Assembly: GCF_000162475.2 (NCBI RefSeq)
Contig: NZ_KI391971.1
Span: 622,901 to 686,900 of the forward strand
Length of the DNA: 64,000 nt
Source of the DNA: Granulicatella elegans ATCC 700633
GTDB taxonomy: Bacteria; Bacillota; Bacilli; Lactobacillales; Aerococcaceae
Reading direction: 5' to 3'
The notes below the pieces were generated by a model that saw nothing but the letters and a program-made list of their open reading frames with translations, made no database searches and was not told the DNA's origin. A program made the position numbers and the translations under genes. Within the stretch, counting starts at the first letter, position 1, and every line of letters starts with the position of its first letter. Positions 8,774-16,682 of this stretch are shown here, one piece after another.

Positions 8774-10495
8774 ATGGGATTTGTATATTTCTTACTTATA
8801 ATCGTGGTAGCCGGTGCCATTGGTTATGGAGTAGCACATTACTTAAGTCAAAAACAAAGTAAAGTTATCGAAGAATTAGGAGTTAAAAAACAAAAATTAA
8901 TGACTGTTCCAATTGCAGATATTTTATTTACTTTAAAAAATCTGAATTTGACAGGACAAACAAAACGTACGTATGAAACTTGGCAAGCAACTTGGCAAAC
9001 CATTACTCGTTTCCGTTTTCCAGAGATTGAAGCAGCATTAGTAAGTGCTGAACAATATACACAACGTTTGAATTTTGTTAAAGGTTCTCAAATTTCAAAT
9101 CAAGCTAGTCAATTAATTGAAGAAACGAAAGCAGAAGTCGATAAAATTTACACAGCATTACAAAAATTATTAGATAGCGAAAAGAAAAACCGTGAAGAAT
9201 TAGAAGTATTACAAGAACGTTATGCAAGTATGCGTAAAGATTTATTAGCACATAGTTTCTCATTTGGTGAAGCACTAGAGTCATTAGAAAAACGTTTATC
9301 TTATTTAGAATTAGATTTTACAAAATTTAATACTCTAACAAATGAAGGTGACCACTTAGAAGCTAAAGAAGTATTAGGTCGAATCGAAGCTGAAATGCAA
9401 GATTTCGAACAAATCGTTGAAGAAGTTCCTAAATACTTAAAAGAAATCGAAGAAGAATATGAAGACCAAGTAGCTGACTTAAAAGAAGGCTATCAAAAAA
9501 TGGTGGAAGAGCATTATCAATTCCCTAAAATTTCTATTCCGACTGAAATTCAAAAAATTGAAGAAATTATTGCTGTTGCAAGAGAACATATTAAGGCAAC
9601 TGAATTAGAAGATGCTCGTCAACAATTAGATAAAGTTGCGCGTGAAATTGATCAATTATATGCAGTAATGGAAACTGAAATCGAAGCAAAAGCATTTGTA
9701 CAAAGAAATCGTGCTCAAGTTGAAAGAAAATTAAATCAAGTATTACAAAGCAACCGTTATGTTAATATCGAAGTGGATCGTGTATCTCAAAACTTTGTAT
9801 TATCGAATAATGAATTTAATCGTGTGCAAGATTTTGCAAAACAATTAGAAAAAGAACAAGAGGCAGTTGCTTACTACAGTAAAGCATTACAAAATCAACA
9901 AGTTCCTTATTCTATTGTGAAAGAACACTATGAAATTGTATTAAATACCTTAAAAGAAATTGATGAAAATCAATTATCATTAGTAAATACATTGACTGAT
10001 TTAAGTCAACAAGAAAAGAGTATTCGTGATGGATTAGATGTTTTTGAATTAGATTTACGTAATATGAAACGTACGATTGAAAAATATCATTTACCAGGCT
10101 TACCAAAAGAATATTTAGAATTATTCTTTGCAACAAGTTCTCGTATCGAACAATTATCTCAATTAATGAATCGTGTAAAATTAGATATGACTGAAATTAC
10201 AGGATTAAATCAAACGATTGAAGATGATGTTGAAAAATTAGATATTATGACAGAAGAAATTGTTGACCATGCTCAATTAACAGAGTTCATGATTCAACAT
10301 GCGAACCGTTATCGTTTAGATCATCCAGAAATTGATACAGCTATTCAACAAGCTTTAGAACAATTTAATCATTTCTATCGTTATGAAGAATCATTAGCGA
10401 TTATTGAAAAAGCATTGAATCAAGTGGACCCTGGTTCTGCTCAACGTGTACGTGATAATTATCAATCAGAAAAGAATAATAGTCTATTCTTCTAA
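8774..10495 (+). CDS. ezrA: Septation ring formation regulator EzrA
   Basis: Membrane-anchored spectrin-like protein that restrains FtsZ ring assembly and links it to wall synthesis in Gram-positive bacteria. One N-terminal transmembrane helix (residues 2-24) is followed by about 540 residues of Glu/Lys/Gln-rich coiled coil. 573 residues is the family size. ATG follows GGAGGAAGAG. It has its own promoter and terminator. The neighbouring zapA also acts on FtsZ. Confidence 0.93.
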   Translation: MGFVYFLLIIVVAGAIGYGVAHYLSQKQSKVIEELGVKKQKLMTVPIADILFTLKNLNLTGQTKRTYETWQATWQTITRFRFPEIEAALVSAEQYTQRLNFVKGSQISNQASQLIEETKAEVDKIYTALQKLLDSEKKNREELEVLQERYASMRKDLLAHSFSFGEALESLEKRLSYLELDFTKFNTLTNEGDHLEAKEVLGRIEAEMQDFEQIVEEVPKYLKEIEEEYEDQVADLKEGYQKMVEEHYQFPKISIPTEIQKIEEIIAVAREHIKATELEDARQQLDKVAREIDQLYAVMETEIEAKAFVQRNRAQVERKLNQVLQSNRYVNIEVDRVSQNFVLSNNEFNRVQDFAKQLEKEQEAVAYYSKALQNQQVPYSIVKEHYEIVLNTLKEIDENQLSLVNTLTDLSQQEKSIRDGLDVFELDLRNMKRTIEKYHLPGLPKEYLELFFATSSRIEQLSQLMNRVKLDMTEITGLNQTIEDDVEKLDIMTEEIVDHAQLTEFMIQHANRYRLDHPEIDTAIQQALEQFNHFYRYEESLAIIEKALNQVDPGSAQRVRDNYQSEKNNSLFF

Positions 10496-10500
10496 AGTAA

Positions 10501-10527
10501 AAAAGAAGCCGTGAGGCTTCTTTTTTG
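10501..10527 (+). terminator. Intrinsic terminator after ezrA
   Basis: AAAAGAAGCC-GTGA-GGCTTCTTTT, then more T. Confidence 0.9.
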
Positions 10528-10612
10528 TTTTTAAAATCTCATTTTACGTGTTTTTTTTACAAAAAAATGGTACACTTAAAATAATATGGTAACGAATGAA
10601 AGGATGAAAGTT

Positions 10613-10972
10613 GTGTCTCAAAAGAAACAGCGTTATCGTGCAAATATTGCTGGAAAGACTTATACCATTTTAGGTACAAAATCCCATCAGCATATGCATA
10701 GCGTCATTAAATTATTAAATGAACAGTGGAATGAACTTAGTGAAGTTGCGAAAGAATGCTCTAATGAAGAAAAGGCCATTTTATTAGCCATTAATGCAGT
10801 GAGTTTACAATTAGAAAAACAAGAACAATTAATGATGTTAGAAGAAGAAAATCAACAATTGAAGAAAAATGTTCCTCATCATAGAGGAAGTAAACGTCAA
10901 AGTATTGCTCTAGAACGTAAGGAACAATTTGAAAAACAATTTGCAGAACAAGAAGATTTATGGAGAAAGTAG
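10613..10972 (+). CDS. zapA: Cell division protein ZapA
   Basis: Small FtsZ-bundling protein. N-terminal globular part (QRYRANIAGKTYTILGTKSHQHMHSV) is followed by a helical coiled coil (about residues 55-95) and a charged tail. I place the start at GTG 10613 because GAAAGGA lies 8 bp upstream and the protein then begins MSQKKQRYR; upstream ATGs at 10586 and 10604 lack such a site. The tail from about residue 95 is longer and more basic than in E. coli ZapA, as is common in Firmicutes. It sits 7 bp upstream of cvpA, the same order as in Bacillus. Confidence 0.87.
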   Translation: MSQKKQRYRANIAGKTYTILGTKSHQHMHSVIKLLNEQWNELSEVAKECSNEEKAILLAINAVSLQLEKQEQLMMLEEENQQLKKNVPHHRGSKRQSIALERKEQFEKQFAEQEDLWRK

Positions 10973-10979
10973 GTACTAA

Positions 10980-11516
10980 ATGGTAACAATAGGAATTATC
11001 ATATTTTTATTATTAGGAATTTATACAGGTGCTAGAAGAGGATTAGCTTTACAAATCCTTCATCTTGTTGGATATATTCTATCAACATTTATTGCAGTAT
11101 TTGGTTATCGAGCATTTTCTAAAATGATTGAAATGTACGTACCATTCCCATCTTACATTCCTGGAACACATTTAGCAGTTTTTTCAGATGGACAAGCATT
11201 AGAAATGGACCAATCATTTTATTATTTATTCTCGTTTATTATTATTATGGTTGTGAACTGGGCAATTGTTCGTTTGATTACAACAGTGATTAAAGAAATG
11301 ATAAAATTACCAATTATTAAACAATTTAATACATTAGGGGGAGCAATTTTAGGATTTGTTTTCCACTATGTAGCGATTTTCTTTGTATTATATTTAGTAG
11401 CGATGATTCCTACAGATTCAGTACAAAAGATTTTTGAAGGACATACTCTAGCAAATTGGATTGTGACTAATACACCATTATTCTCAGGAATTGTTAAAAT
11501 GTGGTTGTTTTCATAA
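10980..11516 (+). CDS. cvpA: CvpA family membrane protein
   Basis: Integral membrane protein of 178 residues with about four hydrophobic helices and the conserved N-terminal stretch GIYTGARRGLALQILHLVGY of the CvpA/colicin V production family. Its biochemical role is unknown; in other bacteria it is linked to envelope integrity. It is the middle gene of zapA-cvpA-mutS2, a common Firmicutes order. A terminator lies between it and mutS2. Confidence 0.88.
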   Translation: MVTIGIIIFLLLGIYTGARRGLALQILHLVGYILSTFIAVFGYRAFSKMIEMYVPFPSYIPGTHLAVFSDGQALEMDQSFYYLFSFIIIMVVNWAIVRLITTVIKEMIKLPIIKQFNTLGGAILGFVFHYVAIFFVLYLVAMIPTDSVQKIFEGHTLANWIVTNTPLFSGIVKMWLFS

Positions 11517-11562
11517 TCTATGATTAGAAATCCATTCAACAAAGAATAGTAGAATCTATAAG

Positions 11563-11594
11563 AGTGGAAAATAATTTTATTTTTCACTTTTTTT
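11563..11594 (+). terminator. Terminator between cvpA and mutS2
   Basis: AGTGGAAAAT (11563-11572) pairs with ATTTTTCACT (11579-11588), with one G-T, then a T-run. Confidence 0.7.
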
Positions 11595-11616
11595 CTGTCT
11601 AAAAGGAGGAGAAAGC

Positions 11617-13974
11617 ATGAATCAAAAAATTGAAGATATTTTAGAATTTCATAAAATAAGACATGCTGTAAAAGAATTTGCGAATACTCAAAAAGCAAAA
11701 ACAATGATTCTTCAATTACCAATTGAAACGAATGCTAAAAAAATTCGCCATAAAATTGAAGAAACAAGAGATGCAGTGACGCTTTTACGATTAAAGCAAG
11801 GAATCCCCATTCCTAAATTAGAAGATATTAGTGTATCAATTAAACGATTAGAAGTAGAAGCAGGATTAAATGGAAGAGAATTAAGTGAAATTTTAAAAGT
11901 ATTACAAACAACGAATCAAGTGGCTAATTTCTTTGAAAAAGTGAAGGAAGAAGAGATTACATTAGATCGATTGCCACAATTAGTAGAAAAATTAGAATAT
12001 TTACCTGAAATTTCGAAACAATTACAGTTATCTATCCGTGAAGATGGATATGTATTAGATGATGCTTCCATCCCATTAAAAGGAATTCGTCAAGGAATTT
12101 CCAGAACTGAACAAGAAATTAAAGGACAATTAGATACGTATGTCACTGGGAAATATGCAAAATATTTAACGGACTCTTTAATTACAATTCGTAATGATCG
12201 TTATGTTGTTCCTGTTAAAGCAGAATACAAATCAACCTTTGGTGGAATTGTGCATGACCAAAGTGCAACAGGGCAAACATTATTTATGGAACCACAAGCG
12301 ATTGTAAACTTGAATAATAAATTACGAGATTATCAATTACAAGAAAAGAAAGAAGTCGAGCGCATTTTATTGGAATTATCTGAAAAATTAATGCCTCATA
12401 CACCTTCACTAACACAAAATCATTATGTATTATCTCGTTTAGATATCGCAAATGCAAAAGCACTCTATGCCAAACAAATAAAAGCAAATGAGCCAATTAT
12501 TGATGAAGAAAATCACGTTGCGATTTGGCAAGCAAGACATCCGCTTATTTCGCCAAAATCAGTAGTCGCTAATGATATTATTTTAGGGCAAGAATATCAG
12601 TCAATTGTTATTACTGGTCCAAATACGGGTGGTAAAACTATTCTTTTAAAAACGATTGGGATTATCCAATTAATGGCACAAATGGGATTATATATTCCAG
12701 CACTACCGGACAGTCGTGTAGGAGTCTTTACTCAAATTTTCGCAGATATTGGGGATGAACAATCGATTGAACAAAACTTGAGTACATTTTCATCCCATAT
12801 GTCTAATATCGTTTCAATTTTAAATAAAATTGATGAAAAAAGTTTAGTATTAATGGATGAAATTGGTTCGGGAACGGATCCACAAGAAGGAGCATCACTC
12901 GCAATTGCGATTTTAGATTATATTGGAACAAAACAAAGTTATGTAATTGCAACGACTCACTACCCTGAGTTGAAAGTCTATGGATATAATCGAGTAGGAA
13001 CGATTAATGCAAGTATGGAGTTTGATAGTGATACACTTCAACCAACGTATCGATTCTTATTAGGAGTTCCAGGAAGAAGTAATGCCTTTGATATTTCAGC
13101 AAGACTAGGACTTCCAAAAGTTGTGATTGAACAAGCACGACAATTTATTTCTGTTGAGAGCCAAGAATTAAATGAAATGATTTCTGATTTAGAAAGAAAA
13201 CGTCGTATTGTAGACCAAGAAAAATCAGTGATTCAACAACAATTAAAAGAAAGTTCGCAATTACTAGAAGCATTGAAACTTGAAACAGAAAACTTCAAAG
13301 AAAATAAAGCTCGACTTATTGAACAAGCAAAAGAAAAAGCCAATGAATTAGTAGCTCAAAGTCAAGAAGATGCAGAAAAAATCTTGTCGGATATTCGTGC
13401 AATGCAATTGAAGAGTAAGGAAACAGTTGTCAAAGAACACGAATTGATTGAGAAGAAAACAGCTTTAACGGATTTAAAACATGAACAAGTGTTGAAGAAA
13501 AATAAAGTTTTAAAACGCGAAAAGGCTAAAAAATCATTACGTCCAGGACAAAGTGTAGAAGTCACAAGTTTTGGACAAAGAGGAACATTAGTTGAAAAAA
13601 TTTCCGAACAAGAATGGGTTGTTCAAATGGGCATTATTAAGATGAAATTGCCTGTTGAAGATTTGATTAGTATTGAGGAAGAACCAAGTAAACCAACTCA
13701 AGTGATTGTGAAGAGTCATCGTTCGAGTCATGTTTCAACGGAATTAGATTTGCGTGGGAAACGTTATGAAGAAGCTATCAAGGATTTAGAATTGTTCTTA
13801 GATGCAGCTTTATTAGCGGGATATCCTCGTGTGACGATTATTCATGGTCGTGGTACGGGTGCAATTCAACAAGGTGTTCATAAGACTCTAAAGAAACATC
13901 GTAGTGTGGCTTCTTATGAATTTGCTCCAATGAATATGGGAGGAAACGGTGCTACTGTAGTATTATTTAAATAA
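11617..13974 (+). CDS. mutS2: Endonuclease MutS2 / ribosome rescue factor RqcU
   Basis: MutS-like ATPase without the mismatch-recognition domain. Core/lever region residues 1-300; ATPase with Walker A GPNTGGKT (near 336) and Walker B LVLMDEIGSGTDP (near 414); coiled coil at about 510-640; C-terminal Smr endonuclease domain with ELDLRGKRYEEA and HGRGTGAIQQGV (about 708-785). Family members suppress recombination and, in Bacillus, split collided ribosomes. Start ATG follows AAAAGGAGGAG. 785 residues is normal. Confidence 0.95.
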   Translation: MNQKIEDILEFHKIRHAVKEFANTQKAKTMILQLPIETNAKKIRHKIEETRDAVTLLRLKQGIPIPKLEDISVSIKRLEVEAGLNGRELSEILKVLQTTNQVANFFEKVKEEEITLDRLPQLVEKLEYLPEISKQLQLSIREDGYVLDDASIPLKGIRQGISRTEQEIKGQLDTYVTGKYAKYLTDSLITIRNDRYVVPVKAEYKSTFGGIVHDQSATGQTLFMEPQAIVNLNNKLRDYQLQEKKEVERILLELSEKLMPHTPSLTQNHYVLSRLDIANAKALYAKQIKANEPIIDEENHVAIWQARHPLISPKSVVANDIILGQEYQSIVITGPNTGGKTILLKTIGIIQLMAQMGLYIPALPDSRVGVFTQIFADIGDEQSIEQNLSTFSSHMSNIVSILNKIDEKSLVLMDEIGSGTDPQEGASLAIAILDYIGTKQSYVIATTHYPELKVYGYNRVGTINASMEFDSDTLQPTYRFLLGVPGRSNAFDISARLGLPKVVIEQARQFISVESQELNEMISDLERKRRIVDQEKSVIQQQLKESSQLLEALKLETENFKENKARLIEQAKEKANELVAQSQEDAEKILSDIRAMQLKSKETVVKEHELIEKKTALTDLKHEQVLKKNKVLKREKAKKSLRPGQSVEVTSFGQRGTLVEKISEQEWVVQMGIIKMKLPVEDLISIEEEPSKPTQVIVKSHRSSHVSTELDLRGKRYEEAIKDLELFLDAALLAGYPRVTIIHGRGTGAIQQGVHKTLKKHRSVASYEFAPMNMGGNGATVVLFK

Positions 13975-13983
13975 TATATAAAT

Positions 13984-14046
13984 AGATTTTTCTGATGTAG
14001 CAAAAGACGGCAGCAGCCTCGCAAAATGCGAGGCTCGTTGTTTTTA
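13984..14046 (+). repeat. Structured repeat R2 (5' fragment, now a simple hairpin)
   Basis: Begins like R3 (AGATTTTTCTGATGTAGCAAAAGACGGCAGCAGCC) but keeps only hairpin 1, whose arms are AGCCTCGCA and TGCGAGGCT, and then runs into CGTTGTTTTT. Hairpins 2 and 3 and the closing outer arm are missing. It starts 10 bp after the mutS2 stop and now looks like an ordinary rho-independent terminator. Confidence 0.7.
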
Positions 14047-14077
14047 TTATTGTGGAATTTTTCGTGAGCAGAATATT

Positions 14078-14105
14078 TTGTAAATAGCATAAGCCTTGAT
14101 ATACT
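14078..14105 (+). promoter_or_regulatory. Promoter of trxA
   Basis: TTGTAA (14078-14083), a 16-bp spacer and TATACT (14100-14105), 33 bp before the trxA ATG. Confidence 0.65.
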
Positions 14106-14137
14106 ATGTTTACAAGTGAGAAGAAAGGGTGATTTTA

Positions 14138-14449
14138 ATGGTACAATCATTAAATGATAGCAATTTTGTAGAAAAAACAAATGAAGGAGTTGTGTTAGTA
14201 GACTTTTGGGCACCTTGGTGTGGACCATGTCGTATGCAAGCTCCAGTTATCGATGCATTAGACGAAGAATTGGGAGATAAAGTGACTTTTGCAAAAGTTG
14301 ATGTTGATGAAAATCCTAATACTGCTCGTCAATTTGGAGTAATGAGTATTCCAACTTTACTTGTTAAGAAAGATGGAGAAGTCGTAAATAAAGTAATCGG
14401 CTACCATTCTAAAGAACAATTAGAAGAATTGTTAGAACAATATTTATAA
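14138..14449 (+). CDS. trxA: Thioredoxin
   Basis: Cytoplasmic dithiol reductant. The active-site WCGPC motif has cysteines at 28 and 31; the cis-Pro loop is in MSIPTLLV. 103 residues is typical. I chose ATG 14138 (MVQSLNDSNF) because AAGAAAGGG lies upstream; the GTG at 14129 is part of that region. Own promoter; followed 5 bp after the stop by structured repeat R3. mutS2-trxA adjacency is common in Firmicutes. Confidence 0.96.
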   Translation: MVQSLNDSNFVEKTNEGVVLVDFWAPWCGPCRMQAPVIDALDEELGDKVTFAKVDVDENPNTARQFGVMSIPTLLVKKDGEVVNKVIGYHSKEQLEELLEQYL

Positions 14450-14454
14450 GAAAT

Positions 14455-14622
14455 AGACTTTTCTAAATGTAGCAAAGGACGGCAGCAGCCTCGCAAAAAT
14501 GCGAGTCTCATGCCTAAAAATTGAGCCTAAAGTCTCAATTTTCCCTAGTACTAGTATCCAAAAGCATGGATACTAGTATCCATGCTTTTGGATACTAGTA
14601 CGCTTGCTACTGGGAAAAGTCT
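14455..14622 (+). repeat. Structured repeat R3 (full length, with giant palindromic hairpin)
   Basis: Outer arms AGACTTTT (14455-14462) and AAAAGTCT (14615-14622) plus an inner GTAGCA/TGCTAC pairing. Hairpin 1 is GGCA-GCAGCCTCGC..GCGAG-TCTCA-TGCC. Hairpin 2 is ATTGAGCCTAAAGTCTCAAT. Hairpin 3 is replaced by a perfect inverted repeat at 14548-14601. A T-run follows the outer stem. It begins 5 bp after the trxA stop, so it is well placed as its terminator. Confidence 0.82.
14548..14601. repeat. 54-bp perfect palindrome inside R3
   Basis: Positions 14548-14574 are the exact reverse complement of 14575-14601, with no loop. The centre is ATACTAGTAT, and each arm itself contains TACTAGTATCC and GGATACTAGTA. 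In DNA it could form a cruciform, in RNA a 27-bp stem. Confidence 0.9.
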
Positions 14623-14670
14623 TTTCTTTTTATAAAAAATAAGAAGTGGAATGATTTGTTTGGTCTATAG

Positions 14671-14840
14671 AAAAATTTAAGAAGAAAAAATTTTCTTTGT
14701 AGCATTAGTAAAACTCCAGTTCTTCATGGATTTTTACAGGGGAAATTCGAGACCAAGGCTCGAATTTTAGCCATGAGACTCGCGTTGCGAGGCTGCTGGC
14801 GACCTTGTAGACAAAGGGAATTTTTTCTTCTTAAATTTTA
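14671..14840 (-). repeat. Structured repeat R4 (full length, reverse orientation)
   Basis: The outer arms at 14672-14692 and 14819-14839 are exact 21-bp inverted repeats (A/T-rich, AAGAAGAAAAAATT type). Read on the minus strand, hairpin 1 has base GCCA/TGGC instead of GGCA/TGCC, inner stem CTCGC..GCGAG and TCTCA; hairpin 2 is ATTCGAGCC..GGTCTCGAAT; hairpin 3 is GTAAAA..TTTTAC. It is about 95% identical to R5 and diverged in sequence from the plus-strand copies. Confidence 0.8.
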
Positions 14841-14870
14841 GTAAAAGATGAAATAACTGTATCATTTGCC

Positions 14871-14933
14871 ATGGTACTATTGGCATTGTTGTCATTAATT
14901 GTCAAAATCATAGAAATAATGACAAAAAAATAA
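14871..14933 (+). pseudogene. Hol_Tox-like type I toxin peptide, probably 5'-damaged
   Basis: The frame gives a hydrophobic peptide MVLLALLSLIVKII followed by a short polar, basic tail ending in TKK, typical of holin-like (Hol_Tox/TxpA) type I toxins. In-frame codons upstream (encoding VKDEITVSFA) also resemble the family but contain no ATG, GTG or TTG before a stop at 14832. ATG 14871 has no ribosome binding site. Repeat R4 ends just 31 bp upstream, so insertion of the repeat may have removed the native start and promoter. The downstream double hairpin and antisense promoter fit this TA class. Likely a relic or weakly expressed toxin. Confidence 0.6.
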
Positions 14934-15041
14934 CACCGCCTATAACTTTGACGAGTTTGCGGTGTTAATACACTAAAAATAAGCCACCGTCTTTTTAACG
15001 GTCTACAAGAGAGTCGAGTTCGCGCTCGGCTCTTTTTGTAT
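14920..15041 (-). ncRNA. Candidate antisense RNA antitoxin of the Hol_Tox locus
   Basis: On the minus strand TTGTAT (15073-15068), a 16-bp spacer and TATACT (15051-15046) would start an RNA near 15040 that runs back over the toxin 3' end. It would stop at the hairpin TAACACCGC (14931-14939)/GCGGTGTTA (14959-14967), which is followed on that strand by seven T. The overlap with the convergent toxin mRNA is about 100 nt, as in TxpA/RatA-type systems. The AACACCGC and CCACCGT hairpins are a familiar part of such loci. Confidence 0.6.
15010..15037 (+). terminator. Terminator of the toxin transcript
   Basis: AGAGTCGAG (15010-15018) pairs with CTCGGCTCT (15025-15033) through one T-G wobble, followed by TTTTT. 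Confidence 0.75.
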
Positions 15042-15155
15042 CTTTAGTATAACACAAATTGTGTAATATACAAATTATTCGAGCAATCATCGCTCTGCTT
15101 ATAAACATCTATAAACGGCAATCTAAAAACTCACAATAGTTTTGTTTACGGATAG

Positions 15156-15324
15156 AAAAATTTAAGAAGAAAAAATTTTCTTTGTAGCATTAGTAAAAAT
15201 CCAGTTCTTTATGGATTTTTACAGGGGAAATTCGAGACCTAGGCTCGAATTTTAGCCATGAGACTCGATTGTCGAGGCTGCTGGCGACCTTGCAAACAAA
15301 GGGAATTTTTTCTTCTTAAATTTT
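15156..15324 (-). repeat. Structured repeat R5 (full length, reverse orientation)
   Basis: Second minus-strand copy, with the same exact 21-bp outer arms as R4 (15157-15177 and 15304-15324). In hairpin 1 the inner stem is CTCGA..TCGAG where R4 has CTCGC..GCGAG, a compensatory pair change. The base GCCA/TGGC and words TCTCA and GAGCC..GGTCTC are kept. R4 and R5 flank the toxin-antitoxin remnant as direct copies of each other. Confidence 0.8.
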
Positions 15325-15358
15325 ATTTGATAGATTTTAAAAAATATTTTCTTAACTG

Positions 15359-15387
15359 TTGACAAAAGGAGATAAAAGGATTATAGT
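15359..15387 (+). promoter_or_regulatory. Promoter of the GntR-ABC operon
   Basis: TTGACA (15359-15364), a 17-bp spacer and TATAGT (15382-15387). The AGTTA/AGTTAAC repeats just downstream (15388-15407) are a possible site for the GntR regulator encoded next; that part is inference. Confidence 0.8.
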
Positions 15388-15444
15388 TAGTTACACAAGT
15401 AGTTAACCGGTAAAGTGTTTGATTTTATAGAAAGGAAGAGAGGA

Positions 15445-15813
15445 ATGAAATTTGATTTTCAAAGTGACTTGCCATTATTTCAACAAGTGGCTTATCAACT
15501 AGAATTAGAAATTTTTAGAGGAACTTACCAAGAAGGGGATCAAGTTCCTTCAACAACAGAGATATCCACGAGTTATCAAATTAATCCAGCAACAGTATTA
15601 AAGGGGATGAATTTATTGGTTGCACAAGATATTTTAGAAAAACGTAGAGGATTAGGAACTTATGTTAGCGTAGGTGCAATGCATATTATCCAAACAAAAC
15701 GACAAAAAGAATTTTTGGAATCGACCATTCCAACCATCGTTCAAGAAGCACAAACATTAGGCATTAGTAGTCAGGAACTTTTATCAATGATTGAAAAAGA
15801 AATGACTCGATAA
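15445..15813 (+). CDS. GntR-family repressor, YtrA subfamily
   Basis: Short regulator (122 residues) with an N-terminal winged helix-turn-helix (PLFQQVAYQLELEIFRGTYQEGDQVPSTTEISTSYQINPATV in part) and only a small C-terminal dimerisation helix, which places it in the YtrA branch that controls adjacent ABC transporters. Start ATG 15445 follows AAGAGAGGA; a GTG at 15415 would overlap the promoter leader. First gene of the operon with an ABC ATPase and permeases, so autorepression from the TTGACA/TATAGT promoter is likely. The inducer is unknown; YtrA-type regulators often answer to cell-wall antibiotics. Confidence 0.88.
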   Translation: MKFDFQSDLPLFQQVAYQLELEIFRGTYQEGDQVPSTTEISTSYQINPATVLKGMNLLVAQDILEKRRGLGTYVSVGAMHIIQTKRQKEFLESTIPTIVQEAQTLGISSQELLSMIEKEMTR

Positions 15814-15826
15814 GGGAGTGAAAGAT

Positions 15827-16681
15827 ATGACATTAGAAGTTAGAAATGTATCAAAAAAATATAAAAAAAATCTTGCAGTAAAAGATGTGAGCTTTACATT
15901 ACAACCAGAAAGTATTTATGGATTACTTGGAAGAAATGGTGCTGGAAAAAGTACAGTTTTGAATATGATTGCTCATCGAATTGAAAAGAATTCAGGGGAA
16001 ATCTTATTAGATAATCAGCCTTTATGGACAACTCCAGAAGCAATGAGTGATATTTACTTATCAAGTCCTGAAAATTGGTTCCCAATTGATTGGAAAGTGA
16101 AAAAAATTGTTAAAGTTTTCCAACAAATTTATCCAGAATTTGATACCGAGTTTGCCGAAGAATGCATGAAAGCATTTGGAGTTGACGAGAAAAAGAAATT
16201 AGTCGAATTATCTACAGGATATAAGAGTATTGTAAAGTTAACATTAGCACTAAGTGTACCTGTATCCTATGTATTTTTAGATGAACCAGTTTTAGGATTA
16301 GATGCAAACCACCGTCAATTATTTAATAAAAAATTATTAGAAGCGTATGCTCGTAGACCGAGAACTTTTGTGATTGCGACGCATTTGATTGAAGAAATTT
16401 CCTACTTATTAGAAGAAGTCATTGTTATTCGTGACGGGGTTACTTTCCAACAATCAAGTGTTGAAGAAATTTTACAACATGCTTATTTAGTAACAGGATC
16501 AAAAACAGTTGTGAGTGAAATTATTGCAAATCAAACTATTATTCATCAAGAGGAAGTTGGAAATCAATTTCAAGCAGTGATTATCTCACAACAAGTTCCT
16601 CAAGAAACAGCCGATTTTTCCGTTCGTCGCTTGACATTACAAGAGTACTTTATTCAGCTAACACGCAAGGAAGGTGAATAA
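15827..16681 (+). CDS. ABC transporter ATP-binding protein (YtrB-like)
   Basis: ATPase subunit with Walker A GRNGAGKS (near residue 39), Walker B SYVFLDEP followed by a D-loop (VLGLD), and an H-loop histidine in VIATHLIEE. The signature is STGYKS instead of the usual SGGQ, a variant common in YtrB/EcsA-like exporters paired with GntR repressors. Residues after about 215 form a poorly conserved C-terminal extension. ATG 15827 follows AGGGAG. The last 4 bp region runs directly into the first permease gene. Confidence 0.88.
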   Translation: MTLEVRNVSKKYKKNLAVKDVSFTLQPESIYGLLGRNGAGKSTVLNMIAHRIEKNSGEILLDNQPLWTTPEAMSDIYLSSPENWFPIDWKVKKIVKVFQQIYPEFDTEFAEECMKAFGVDEKKKLVELSTGYKSIVKLTLALSVPVSYVFLDEPVLGLDANHRQLFNKKLLEAYARRPRTFVIATHLIEEISYLLEEVIVIRDGVTFQQSSVEEILQHAYLVTGSKTVVSEIIANQTIIHQEEVGNQFQAVIISQQVPQETADFSVRRLTLQEYFIQLTRKEGE

Positions 16682-16682
16682 G

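Noticed and set aside
13914-14228. Minus-strand frame spanning repeat R2 and the trxA start
   Set aside because: It overlaps the mutS2 3' end, the repeat hairpin and the trxA coding start, and the peptide has no domain character.
14455-15324. CRISPR array
   Set aside because: The repeats are long, structured, in both orientations and irregularly spaced, with no uniform spacers and no cas genes.
14455-15324. Insertion sequence or transposon
   Set aside because: No transposase frame is present and no target-site duplication was evident around the copies; a non-autonomous element remains possible and is listed as a hypothesis only.
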